This document shows, in pieces, positions 26,533-34,206 of a stretch of DNA of 64,000 bases (position 1 is its first letter; every line of letters starts with the position of its first letter). This DNA is from Paenibacillus spongiae (GTDB lineage: Bacteria > Bacillota > Bacilli > Paenibacillales > Paenibacillaceae). Position numbers and translations under genes: made by a program. Under the pieces are notes generated by a model. The model had not been told where the DNA came from. It made no database searches and was given only the letters and a program-made list of their open reading frames with translations. The stretch covers positions 1,466,001 to 1,530,000 of the forward strand of contig NZ_CP091430.1 in NCBI RefSeq assembly GCF_024734895.1. Reading direction: 5' to 3'.

Positions 26533-27474
26533 ATGGCATTGATTCCCCCTTTATCCCTTTCGGGAACGTTCCTGCAGCCCTATCTGGGCGGAAATTGGTC
26601 GGAGAAGCAGTGGGATGATGAATTTCGGTACATGAAAGAGATCGGCATGCATCAGCTTATTTTGCAGTGGTCGGCGGACAGTCAGCATTTTACCGCCGCG
26701 TATCCGACTTCTCTTCCGGGATTCAAGCATCAGATGAAGGCGGATGTTGTTGAGGAGGCGCTGAAGCGCGGCGGCCGATACGGATTCGAGATCTATGTCG
26801 GCTTGCATCTGAACCATGATTGGTTCGGCAAATATACGAGCGACCCGGCATGGTTGGATCATGAGGCGGATCTTGCCAGCGCATTGGCACGCGATCTGTG
26901 GAGCAAGTACGGACACTATGCTTCTTTTACCGGATGGTATTTAAGCTTCGAGCCCGACAACGTGAACCAACCGGAAGTGAGCGATTGGGATCAATCCATT
27001 GCTTTTTACCGGAAGGTTGGCGGCGTCATGAAGTCTCTTACACCGGATAAACCGATCATGGTTGCTCCGTTCTTCGTGGATGGGGCCGGTCAAACACCGA
27101 AGCAGTGGGGGACGATGTGGACGTATATTTTGACCCACAGCCCAATCGACATTGTGAATCTGCAGGATGGGGTTGGAGCGGCTCACTCGCTGCCGGAACA
27201 CTTGCCGGCATGGTTCTCGGCCACCAAGGAAGCGCTTGAGCGGCTGGACCGGCCAGTAGCACTGTGGAGCGATACGGAAACCTTCCGTACCGTGAACGGA
27301 AAGTTCGCTCCCGTAGAATTTGCGCCAGTGTACGAATGCATGGAGCTGGTGGCGCCGTTCATCAGCAACATCACTTGCTTCAGCTTTAATCACTACGTGA
27401 GCCCGCAGCAAGTCGACCCGATATACTACGAAAGCTACAAGCGAGTGCTGCAAGCCGGCGGACGAAGCAAGTAG
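26533..27474 (+). CDS. DUF4434-like barrel protein
   Basis: A 313-residue cytosolic protein with the look of a glycoside-hydrolase TIM barrel: LSGTFLQPYLGGNWSEKQW (start of strand 1), MHQLILQWSADSQ, YGFEIYVGLHLNHDWF, FTGWYLSFEPDNVN (the SFEPDN segment sits where a catalytic acid is usual), PIMVAPFFVDGAG, DIVNLQDGVGA, PVALWSDTETF and ISNITCFSFNHYVSP. This matches what I recall of DUF4434. No signal peptide. GGAGGAGAG precedes ATG 26533. It is the last gene of the locus and is followed by a terminator. Confidence 0.75.
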   Translation: MALIPPLSLSGTFLQPYLGGNWSEKQWDDEFRYMKEIGMHQLILQWSADSQHFTAAYPTSLPGFKHQMKADVVEEALKRGGRYGFEIYVGLHLNHDWFGKYTSDPAWLDHEADLASALARDLWSKYGHYASFTGWYLSFEPDNVNQPEVSDWDQSIAFYRKVGGVMKSLTPDKPIMVAPFFVDGAGQTPKQWGTMWTYILTHSPIDIVNLQDGVGAAHSLPEHLPAWFSATKEALERLDRPVALWSDTETFRTVNGKFAPVEFAPVYECMELVAPFISNITCFSFNHYVSPQQVDPIYYESYKRVLQAGGRSK

Positions 27475-27516
27475 AATTAGAAGGGTCGTGTTAAAGAGAT
27501 TCAAGCAGAGTCGGAG

Positions 27517-27559
27517 CAGCCCGTAAGCCACCAAGGCCTACGGGCTGTATTTTATTTTT
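27517..27559 (+). terminator. Intrinsic terminator of the glycan-uptake operon
   Basis: CAGCCCGTA (27517-27525) pairs with TACGGGCTG (27539-27547); TATTTTATTTTT follows. Confidence 0.88.
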
Positions 27560-27584
27560 CGTTACGAAGATTATGGTAGGTTGG

Positions 27585-27614
27585 TTTTTACGCAGCATCA
27601 ATCTTTGGTATAAT
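27585..27614 (+). promoter_or_regulatory. Extended -10 promoter of the first SinR-like gene
   Basis: TTTTTA (27585-27590) and TATAAT (27609-27614), 18 bp apart, with TGG before the -10. The -35 is poor; the extended consensus -10 is strong. Confidence 0.5.
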
Positions 27615-27648
27615 GAAGAATAGAACCATACGCGAAGGGCGAGATCAG

Positions 27649-27978
27649 ATGACGGAGACGATCGGGGAACGTATTAAGCGAATTCGCTTAAGCAAAGGAA
27701 AATCTCTTTCCGAGTTAGCGGAATCCGCTGAAGTCGCGAAATCCTATTTAAGCAATGTCGAGAGGGGCATTCAAAGCAACCCCTCCATTCAATTTATCGA
27801 GAAGATTGCTGCTACGCTGAATATATCGCCCAATGCGCTGCTGTTTGACAACGCTGCCGACCAGGAGTTGGATTCGGAATGGCAGCAGCTTGTGCTGGAT
27901 GCGATGGCATCGGGCATCAGCAAGAGTCAATTCAAGGAGTTTCTGGAGTTTCAGCGATGGAAGAAAACGCAAGAATAA
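27649..27978 (+). CDS. SinR-like transcriptional repressor
   Basis: A 109-residue DNA-binding protein. Residues 1-65 are an XRE helix-turn-helix domain (IGERIKRIRLSKGKSLSELAESAEVAKSYLSNVERGIQSNPSIQFIEKIAATLNISPNALLF), close to SinR and SlrR. Residues 72-107 form a SinI/SinR-type two-helix hook (LDSEWQQLVLDAMASGISKSQFKEFLEFQRW) for tetramer or heterodimer formation. In Bacillus, SinR represses matrix genes and is antagonised by SinI; a SinI-like gene lies 240 bp downstream. ATG 27649 was chosen because the family starts there. A terminator separates it from the anti-repressor, unlike the sinIR operon of Bacillus, and the order is reversed. Confidence 0.85.
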   Translation: MTETIGERIKRIRLSKGKSLSELAESAEVAKSYLSNVERGIQSNPSIQFIEKIAATLNISPNALLFDNAADQELDSEWQQLVLDAMASGISKSQFKEFLEFQRWKKTQE

Positions 27979-27998
27979 ACCGTTCGATGGATGAGAAG

Positions 27999-28025
27999 CG
28001 CCTCTGCTTAGAGAGGCGTTTTTTT
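27999..28025 (+). terminator. Intrinsic terminator between the SinR-like and SinI-like genes
   Basis: CGCCTCT (27999-28005) pairs with AGAGGCG (28012-28018), followed by seven T. Confidence 0.9.
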
Positions 28026-28061
28026 GTGTCCGGTTGTTCGATATAAAAAATAATTTGCGTG

Positions 28062-28092
28062 TTGCGCAGAATGTGACAAATTTTGCTATGAT
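28062..28092 (+). promoter_or_regulatory. Candidate promoter of the SinI-like gene
   Basis: TTGCGC (28062-28067) and TATGAT (28087-28092), 19 bp apart, with TGC in front of the -10 (extended). A second possible -10, TATAAT, is at 28101-28106. A degenerate operator-like stretch GTTCGATATAAAAAAT lies just upstream (28036-28051). Confidence 0.4.
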
Positions 28093-28219
28093 ACAAACTG
28101 TATAATATGACTATGAAATGATACAAAACGGGAAGCTACGAAATATGTTCTGAATCTGGGCACCTTGAACATATGGAGCGAGTGGTGCACCCACCCCCAC
28201 TTATGGAGGCTGCGAGCGA

Positions 28220-28426
28220 ATGGAAAACTCAATCGGAGTAGTGCGTGCATTAGACCCTGAATGGCAGGAATTAATATCGATGGCCCGCAAGCAGGGGTTA
28301 TCCGTTGAAGAAATACGGTCGTTCTTGTGGCAGGGCGAGAAGCGGGACAGCCATATGGAATTCGAGAAGCGGGACAGCCATATGGAGTTTGAGGCTGATC
28401 ACGTTGTTCAGTTCATGGGCAGTTGA
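28220..28426 (+). CDS. SinI-like anti-repressor with duplicated tail segment
   Basis: A 68-residue protein. Residues 10-41, ALDPEWQELISMARKQGLS then VEEIRSFLWQGE, match the SinI dimerisation hairpin, which in Bacillus pairs with SinR and stops it from binding DNA. There is no DNA-binding domain. After the hairpin, the nine-residue unit EKRDSHMEF occurs twice in a row, then EADHVVQFMGS; this tail is absent from Bacillus SinI as I know it. ATG 28220 has ATGGAGG 10 bp upstream. It is flanked by terminators and so expressed alone, presumably to relieve repression of the lasso and exopolysaccharide genes further on. Confidence 0.82.
   Translation: MENSIGVVRALDPEWQELISMARKQGLSVEEIRSFLWQGEKRDSHMEFEKRDSHMEFEADHVVQFMGS
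28337..28390 (+). repeat. 27-bp in-frame tandem duplication in the SinI-like gene
   Basis: Bases 28337-28363 and 28364-28390 are the same except for two silent third-position changes near the end (GAATTC against GAGTTT). The unit encodes EKRDSHMEF. The near-identity shows a recent duplication. Confidence 0.95.
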
Positions 28427-28743
28427 GAATCGACGATGGGGTGCGTAACCGGGAAGGTGTGCATGCATAAGGGAAAGTAACCGCTTATGAGCGTGTTACG
28501 GTTTATTCGTATTTCTTGCGATTGTGGAATAAAGATCATCTTTCCTGACGAAGGGCTGTCCGTTAGTCGAGCTTTGCTCGGGCGGACAGTCCTTTTATAG
28601 GTAGCGGGACCGAGAAGTGCTTACTGTCTATACGGATTGTATCAGGATAAAGTCCTATTTTGTTGCAAATTGTAAGTTTATGATATTAAAAGAATATATT
28701 GTTAGGTATACTAGAAGACAAAAAATGGTTGCAGGAGGGTAAA
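28427..28743 (+). other. Intergenic region before the beta-helix gene
   Basis: Holds the terminator of the SinI-like gene (28552-28596) and an AT-rich stretch from about 28640. TATACT at 28707-28712 could serve as a -10 for the next gene, but no good -35 sits at the right distance. No GTTC-N8-GAAC dyad is visible here. Confidence 0.5.
28552..28596 (+). terminator. Intrinsic terminator after the SinI-like gene
   Basis: AAGGGCTGTCCG pairs with CGGACAGTCCTT (one G-T pair) around an inner CGAGC-TTT-GCTCG hairpin; TTTTAT follows. Confidence 0.85.
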
Positions 28744-30900
28744 ATGAATCGATTATGGAAATGGCTGCTGGCAGGCACATTGGTTCTGCCAATCGCTACT
28801 AGCACATCAAATGCGGAAGCACCTGTAGGAATCTCCGAGCTTAATGGAGCTGAAGCAGCTGTGAGTGCAATTGCAAGTACAAGTACGTATAGAAAGACTT
28901 ATGTTGTCGATTTGGCCCGGTGGGGCATCACTAAGGATGGTACAAAAGCAGCAGAAACAACGCGTGGAATCAACAATGCGCTTGTATGGGCAAGCTCACA
29001 AGGGTTCACAACGACGACCCTGCCTACGGGTACCTATCTGATCGATAAGAACAGCCGGATCAACATGGTCAGCAATATGACCTTCAAGCTGGATGATAAA
29101 ACGGTCATTCAGAAAGAAAAGAATGGGAAAGAAAGATACGAGACGTTATACATAGGATACGGTATAACGAATGTCAAACTGCAGGGTGGGATTTATCGGG
29201 GCGACAAGAATACGCATGACTATTCCAAGAAAGACAATAAGTATACGGCGGGTACTCATGAGAGCGGATATGGGATAATGACAGAGGGTGCTGAGAATTT
29301 ATCCGTCGAGGGAATTAAGGCAGAATACTTCACTGGCGATGGAATGGTAATCGGTGGAAAAGGAACGCTGGTCAAAGATATCTATGCATCGCATTTTGAA
29401 TCTGGTTCCTTTGATGCGGCCGGCAAACGAAATGTGGACAAGAATTCGATTCGAACGAAGGTTCCAATTCCTTTTACGAATCCAATCTTTCTTAATGAGC
29501 AGACATTTGAAGTAACCAATAATATCAATCTGCCTAGAACATTTGATATTTATTTTTATAAGAGTGATAACACGTTTTTGACTAGTATTAAAAATGCATC
29601 GGTACAGAAAATCCTTCAGATTCCTACAGGTGCAGCAAAGTTCCATCTTGTATTCAAAAAAACAGTTACTGCTGGAACTTACGTAGAGGTTTGGAACAAA
29701 ACGGTATCAAAAAACATCGTAGTGAAAGATTCAGAATTTGCCTTTAACCGTCGTCAGGGAATTACGATTGGCGGAGGAGATCAAGTACAAATTCTGAATA
29801 ACGTCTTTCATGATATGAAAGGTATAGCCCCTCAATCTGGTATCGATATTGAAGGTGGATTCGGTGAGAACGGGCACCGTAATACGAACATTAAAATCAA
29901 AGACAATGAGTTCTATAATAACGCCGCTTATGATCTCATCTTATATGATGGTTGGAATGCCATTGTCGAAGGGAATCATTTCGCCTCGAAAGGGGTAATT
30001 GGTTTAGCTGTTAGCCCCCCGTTCACAGGTGCTGTAGTAAGGAATAATCATTTTGATGGAACGAGGATCGTGGCTTACCATGATGTGACCTTCATTGATA
30101 ACCGTATGAATGATTCATACACTTTTTTCGAAGGACCGAATGTCAAAATTGAAAAGATGACATTTACAGACTCCATATTAGCTATATCAAGCAGTACTCC
30201 GTTTGGAGTTACAGCTACCGATATTACGATGTATAACAATAAAAAACAGGAAAGTGCAGTAAGTGTATGGAAGAAGCCCGTACGATTGTCAAACGTGACG
30301 ATTCATGGCGAAACGAAGCTGAACACGATAGTTGGCGGCGTTGAGGATGGAAGCATCTTCGACAACCTGCAGCTGCTTGGTCATAGTGGAGCTGGTTTGC
30401 CGAGGGGGACCTATAACAATTGCGTCTTCGAGTCGGCACAAGGGAATAAGAGGGAATTAGTAGCCACAAGTGCCGGCAATTATGTATTTAACGGCTGCAA
30501 AATCAAATCAGATTTAACGGGACTGTATCTGGATAATAAAGCTAGTAATTTTACCGTAAAGGATAGTACGTTCGAGATCACGGGAAATTCGCCGGCTATT
30601 TCGGTGCAGGCTGCAAAAAAAGTCGACCTGCAAAACAATAGCATTACCGCTAATAATCTCACACAATTGACTGTTCCCATGATCAAGCTTAACGACTATT
30701 GGAAGCGTACAGAACGCCATGACATATTAGCGGCTGCCATTAGCGGCAATCAGATTACGACTAATATTGCGGCCATCGGTATTTCGACAATTTATGCAGG
30801 AGTCGGAGCGCCTCCATACACGGTGACCAATAATAGCTTGAAGAAGGCTAAACTAGAATTAAAGAAGAACGATGTCGCAGCGAAGAATACACTGCAATAA
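28744..30900 (+). CDS. Exported right-handed beta-helix protein, polysaccharide lyase-like
   Basis: A 718-residue secreted protein. A signal peptide (MNRLWKWLLAGTLVLPIATS, cut near SNA|EA) is followed by a pectate-lyase-superfamily start (YVVDLARWGITKDGTKAAETTRGINNAL, then PTGTYLIDK), where the polysaccharide-processing beta-helix begins. Coil-type turns such as NVKLQGGIYRG, NLSVEGIKAEYFTGDGM, NIVVKDSEFAFNRRQGI, QILNNVFHDM and NIKIKDNEFYNNAAYDLILYDGWN then repeat. An insert of about 100 residues (240-340) interrupts the helix and looks like a small beta domain. AGGAGG lies 5 bp before ATG 28744. The base composition is more AT-rich than the upstream locus. It may trim or modify the exopolysaccharide made downstream; that is inference from position. 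Confidence 0.8.
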   Translation: MNRLWKWLLAGTLVLPIATSTSNAEAPVGISELNGAEAAVSAIASTSTYRKTYVVDLARWGITKDGTKAAETTRGINNALVWASSQGFTTTTLPTGTYLIDKNSRINMVSNMTFKLDDKTVIQKEKNGKERYETLYIGYGITNVKLQGGIYRGDKNTHDYSKKDNKYTAGTHESGYGIMTEGAENLSVEGIKAEYFTGDGMVIGGKGTLVKDIYASHFESGSFDAAGKRNVDKNSIRTKVPIPFTNPIFLNEQTFEVTNNINLPRTFDIYFYKSDNTFLTSIKNASVQKILQIPTGAAKFHLVFKKTVTAGTYVEVWNKTVSKNIVVKDSEFAFNRRQGITIGGGDQVQILNNVFHDMKGIAPQSGIDIEGGFGENGHRNTNIKIKDNEFYNNAAYDLILYDGWNAIVEGNHFASKGVIGLAVSPPFTGAVVRNNHFDGTRIVAYHDVTFIDNRMNDSYTFFEGPNVKIEKMTFTDSILAISSSTPFGVTATDITMYNNKKQESAVSVWKKPVRLSNVTIHGETKLNTIVGGVEDGSIFDNLQLLGHSGAGLPRGTYNNCVFESAQGNKRELVATSAGNYVFNGCKIKSDLTGLYLDNKASNFTVKDSTFEITGNSPAISVQAAKKVDLQNNSITANNLTQLTVPMIKLNDYWKRTERHDILAAAISGNQITTNIAAIGISTIYAGVGAPPYTVTNNSLKKAKLELKKNDVAAKNTLQ

Positions 30901-30910
30901 AGAACATGAA

Positions 30911-30940
30911 GACACCGGAATGACGGTGTCTTTGTTCTTT
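30911..30940 (+). terminator. Intrinsic terminator after the beta-helix gene
   Basis: GACACCG (30911-30917) pairs with CGGTGTC (30924-30930); AAAGAACA before it and TTTGTTCTTT after it extend the stem and give the T-rich tail. Confidence 0.85.
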
Positions 30941-30959
30941 ATTAAGGTTAAAAATGTCG

Positions 30960-30988
30960 TTGACAACGGAAAGAATGACTGTTAGACT
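30960..30988 (+). promoter_or_regulatory. Sigma-A promoter of the lasso peptide operon
   Basis: TTGACA (30960-30965), 17 bp, TAGACT (30983-30988). The operator-like dyad starts 9 bp after the -10, so it would cover the start of transcription. Confidence 0.65.
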
Positions 30989-30996
30989 AAGTTTGC

Positions 30997-31012
30997 GTTC
31001 GTTATTAAGAAC
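30997..31012 (+). promoter_or_regulatory. SinR-type operator at the lasso promoter
   Basis: GTTCGTTATTAAGAAC, a GTTC-N8-GAAC dyad. It has the arm sequence and spacing known for SinR operators and recurs at the exopolysaccharide promoter. Confidence 0.65.
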
Positions 31013-31053
31013 AAAATGATCTATTTGTTCAGAAGACACGGGGGATTACATGG

Positions 31054-33000
31054 ATGAGTGCAATTGCGGGAATTTACCATTTCAACGGAGATCCAATCGT
31101 TGTCGAGCATGGGGGCCGCTTGATGGATGCCCTGCAGCGCTTCCCGGCTAACCGTGTGGATACGTGGCATAAGGACGGGGTGTTTCTAGGTTGCCATGCC
31201 CAGTGGATTACGAATGAATCGATTCATGAGCAGCTGCCTTATTATGACCCTAACAGGCGTCTTGCCATTACGGCAGACGCGATCATCGATAACCGGGATG
31301 AATTATTCGAAAAGCTGCAGGTGGAGCACAGCCGCAGACAAGGGATGTCGGATAGCGAGCTTATTTTGCTCGCATACCAGAAGTGGGGAGAAGAATCGCC
31401 TAAATACCTGGTCGGAGATTTTGCCTTTATGATCTGGGATGAAAGCCGTCAGCAGCTATTTGGCGCCCGTGACTTCTCCGGCGCTCGGACGCTGTACTAC
31501 TACCGGAATAATGAGCAGCTAGCGTTCTGTACGGTCATGAATCCGCTCTTCTCCTTGCCTTATGTAGAGAAGAGACTGAATGAGGAATGGCTGGCCGAAT
31601 ATATTGCCATTACCGGCATGTTTGAACCGCCGAATTGCGGAGTTACGGTCTATAAAGAAATCGAACATCTTCCGCCCGCTCATTACATAACAATATCTTC
31701 TAGTGGAGTGAAGGTGACCCGATATAATACTTTTGCGAATGTATCACCGCTTAAGCTGAAATCAAATACGGACTATGAAGAGGCATTTAGGGATGTCTTT
31801 CAGCGCGCAGTAACATCGCGGCTGCGTACGAACCGCCAAGTGGGTGCTTATTTGAGCGGAGGATTGGATTCAGGCTCTGTTGCCAGCTTTGCGGCCAAGG
31901 CTCTGCAGAAGGAAAATCGCGTTCTGCATACGTACAGCTATGTCCCTGTTGATGATTTTGTAGATTGGACACCCAAATATAAGATGGCGAATGAAAGACC
32001 CAACATCCAAGCGACCGTGCAGCATGTCGGGAATATTCAGCCCAACTATTTGAGCTTTGGGGACCGAAGTCCTTTCTCGGAGATGGATGACTGGCTTGAT
32101 ATCATGGAGACGCCCTACAAGTCCTTCGAGAACTCCTTCTGGCTGAAAGGCATCTATGAGAGAGCGCAGCAGGAGGAGATCGGCATCCTGCTGAATGGAC
32201 AGCGCGGGAATTATGGCATCTCTTGGGGACCTGCATTGGATTATTATATGACCCTAATGAGAGGCATGAAGTGGTTTCGACTTATGCGGGAAGTTAACAA
32301 GTACAGCGCGAATATCGGCGTAGACAAAGACCGTATTTATCGAGTTGTCAGCCGTAAGGCGTTCCCTATATTAAACCGCTGGAGACCTGTAAGTGAACCT
32401 TATGAGTTTCCGCAATTGGTTAATCCGGAATTTGCAATGCAGACCGGAATTTATGATAGGCTTCACGACCGTAAGTTCACGGGAATTGGAACGACAGCCG
32501 ATCTGCCTTCCGATCCAATGGAAGCCAGAAAAGAACATTTTGAACGCCTCCATGTATGGAGTATTTCAGGGGCTAGAGGTGCCAAATTATCTTTGCGCTA
32601 TTCCGTGAGAGGTCATGATCCGACCAATGATTTGCGGGTGATCCGATATTGTCTGTCGCTTCCCATGGAGCAGTTCGTTCAGAATGGCGTGGATCGGTCG
32701 TTAATCAGAAGGTCGACAGAAGGTTACCTGCCTGATCAGGTTCGATTGAACCAGCGTGTTAGGGGAATCCAGGCAGCTGATTTGATCCATCGGATGATTC
32801 CGGCTTGGCCGGCATTCGTTGACGAGCTGCGGCGTATGAGCCAGGATACGCAAATGCAGCAAATCATTCATATGCCAGTGATCCAAAACGGACTTGCATT
32901 GGTTGAGCAGGGGCCCAAGCCCGAAACGGCCTATAATCCCCAAATTAAAATTCTTATGCGCAGTTTGATTATCTATCGATTTCTGCAAAAAAACTTCTGA
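31054..33000 (+). CDS. Lasso peptide cyclase (asparagine synthetase-like, protein C)
   Basis: A 648-residue homologue of asparagine synthetase B. Lasso C proteins activate the ring Asp/Glu side chain with ATP and close the macrolactam on residue 1 of the core. The N-terminal glutaminase-like domain starts MSAIAGIYHFNG: the catalytic Cys2 of true AsnB is missing, as is usual for lasso cyclases. The ATP-pyrophosphatase loop SGGLDS is at residues 268-273 (YLSGGLDSGSVASFAAK). The gene is first in an operon with the precursor gene 14 bp downstream. GGGGGA precedes ATG 31054. Confidence 0.92.
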   Translation: MSAIAGIYHFNGDPIVVEHGGRLMDALQRFPANRVDTWHKDGVFLGCHAQWITNESIHEQLPYYDPNRRLAITADAIIDNRDELFEKLQVEHSRRQGMSDSELILLAYQKWGEESPKYLVGDFAFMIWDESRQQLFGARDFSGARTLYYYRNNEQLAFCTVMNPLFSLPYVEKRLNEEWLAEYIAITGMFEPPNCGVTVYKEIEHLPPAHYITISSSGVKVTRYNTFANVSPLKLKSNTDYEEAFRDVFQRAVTSRLRTNRQVGAYLSGGLDSGSVASFAAKALQKENRVLHTYSYVPVDDFVDWTPKYKMANERPNIQATVQHVGNIQPNYLSFGDRSPFSEMDDWLDIMETPYKSFENSFWLKGIYERAQQEEIGILLNGQRGNYGISWGPALDYYMTLMRGMKWFRLMREVNKYSANIGVDKDRIYRVVSRKAFPILNRWRPVSEPYEFPQLVNPEFAMQTGIYDRLHDRKFTGIGTTADLPSDPMEARKEHFERLHVWSISGARGAKLSLRYSVRGHDPTNDLRVIRYCLSLPMEQFVQNGVDRSLIRRSTEGYLPDQVRLNQRVRGIQAADLIHRMIPAWPAFVDELRRMSQDTQMQQIIHMPVIQNGLALVEQGPKPETAYNPQIKILMRSLIIYRFLQKNF

Positions 33001-33014
33001 GGGGGGGTGAATCT

Positions 33015-33143
33015 ATGAAGCAGGAGTGGAAAAAACCAAATCTGGAAGTACTTAGCGTCAGCATGACAATGGCCGGTCCCGGAGAAATCATTCCGGATGC
33101 CGATCAACCGGATCCAACGGAAGTCATTCACTTCGAGAGCTAA
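33015..33143 (+). CDS. Paeninodin-like lasso precursor peptide
   Basis: A 42-residue precursor. The 19-residue leader MKQEWKKPNLEVLSVSMTM holds WKKPNL, in the place of the YxxP...L motif read by the B1 protein, and Thr at -2, which is required for cleavage and cyclisation in lasso peptides. The 23-residue core starts AGPGEIIPDADQPDP and ends EVIHFES. Ala1 and Asp9 would form the nine-membered-type macrolactam ring, and the final Ser23 is the residue phosphorylated in paeninodin by the kinase encoded next. From memory, paeninodin has 23 residues and shares A1-G4, P8-A10, Q12-P15, E17, H20 and S23. The ribosome site GGGGGGG is 6 bp before ATG 33015. Confidence 0.93.
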   Translation: MKQEWKKPNLEVLSVSMTMAGPGEIIPDADQPDPTEVIHFES

Positions 33144-33172
33144 AATACCGGCATCATAGAGAGCTAGGGATT

Positions 33173-33232
33173 AGACGGTTAGTATTGCCCTTATATGCAG
33201 GAGTACGGTATAAGGGCATTTCCTTTCCGTCT
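33173..33232 (+). other. Intercistronic stem-loop between precursor and kinase genes
   Basis: An inner stem GCCCTTAT (33187-33194)/ATAAGGGC (33210-33217) lies inside an outer stem AGACGG (33173-33178)/CCGTCT (33227-33232), with ATTTCCTTT between the right arms. It probably slows transcription or shields the 3' end, so the precursor exceeds the enzymes. Confidence 0.6.
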
Positions 33233-33270
33233 ATTCTTGTGATTATCTGATCTTGGTTGGAGTGAGAAAT

Positions 33271-34206
33271 ATGCTTGATACGGTTAGCAAGACGGTATAC
33301 AAAGCATTCGGCTATCATATTCAAAGTGACATTCCTTTGCCGGAATTGCAGCTTAGCGGGAATGACGGGACAGGTGTTGACATTGTTATTCGAACGACCG
33401 ATTTGACAGATGAATGGTCCAGGCTTGTCTCGCCCCAGAAGCTTGTCGTAACGGAGAATCGGGTCATGTTCGAGGTTGCGGATACGGCCATCTTTTCTAT
33501 TCATGGAGGCAAAACGATCGATGTAACACCTAAGGAAGGCGCAAGCGGGGATCGAATCCGCCTCTTCATCCTGGGCAGCTGTATGGGGTCGCTGCTGCTG
33601 CAAAGAAGAATTCTTCCTTTGCACGGAAGCGCGGTAGCCATCGATGGCAAGGCGTATGCGATCATCGGGAGTTCCGGGAACGGAAAATCGACGCTCGCAT
33701 CGGCATTGCTGCAGAGAGGCTTCCAGCTGCTAAGCGATGATGTCATCGCCGTTACGTTGGGTGATGACCATGTACCGTATGTGATACCGGCTTACCCGCA
33801 GCAGAAGCTGTGGCAGGAAAGTATGCATGCCTTCGGAATGGAAACGAGTGAATACCGTCCATTGTACGACCGGGAAACCAAATATGCGATACCGGTCCGG
33901 TCTCAATTCGCTCAAGAAGCTCTTCCGTTAGCGGGGATTTTCGAGCTTGTGAAGACAGAATCCGGGCAAGCCCGTCTCAGAGGGATTGAACGACTGGAAC
34001 GCTTGCAGCTATTATATCGCCATACGTACCGTAACTTTCTGCTCGCAGACAGCGGTTTAATGCAGTGGCATCTGCATACGACGGCGAGCTTTGCAGGCAA
34101 GGTTGACATCTACCAGCTCAGCAGGCCATTGCAGCAATTTACGGCGCATCAGCTATCGTCCATCCTATTAACAGCGATTGGAAAGGAGAATACAACCAAT
34201 GATTAA
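33271..34206 (+). CDS. HPr kinase-like lasso peptide kinase (protein K)
   Basis: A 311-residue kinase related to the C-terminal domain of HPr kinase/phosphorylase. The P-loop GSSGNGKST is at 133-141 (YAIIGSSGNGKSTLASALLQRGFQLLSDDVIAV), and LLSDDVIAV supplies the next acidic motif. In the paeninodin pathway the homologue phosphorylates the C-terminal Ser of the precursor. ATG 33271 has GGAGTGA 5-8 bp upstream. The last eight bases overlap the start of the PqqD-like gene, so the two are coupled. No true HPr is encoded nearby. Confidence 0.88.
   Translation: MLDTVSKTVYKAFGYHIQSDIPLPELQLSGNDGTGVDIVIRTTDLTDEWSRLVSPQKLVVTENRVMFEVADTAIFSIHGGKTIDVTPKEGASGDRIRLFILGSCMGSLLLQRRILPLHGSAVAIDGKAYAIIGSSGNGKSTLASALLQRGFQLLSDDVIAVTLGDDHVPYVIPAYPQQKLWQESMHAFGMETSEYRPLYDRETKYAIPVRSQFAQEALPLAGIFELVKTESGQARLRGIERLERLQLLYRHTYRNFLLADSGLMQWHLHTTASFAGKVDIYQLSRPLQQFTAHQLSSILLTAIGKENTTND

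Noticed and set aside
28193-28220. ACCCCC and CGAA, 18 bp apart, before the SinI-like gene, like a SigI promoter
   Set aside because: The CGAA overlaps the start codon, so a transcript would begin inside the gene; a sigma-A promoter lies upstream. Probably chance.
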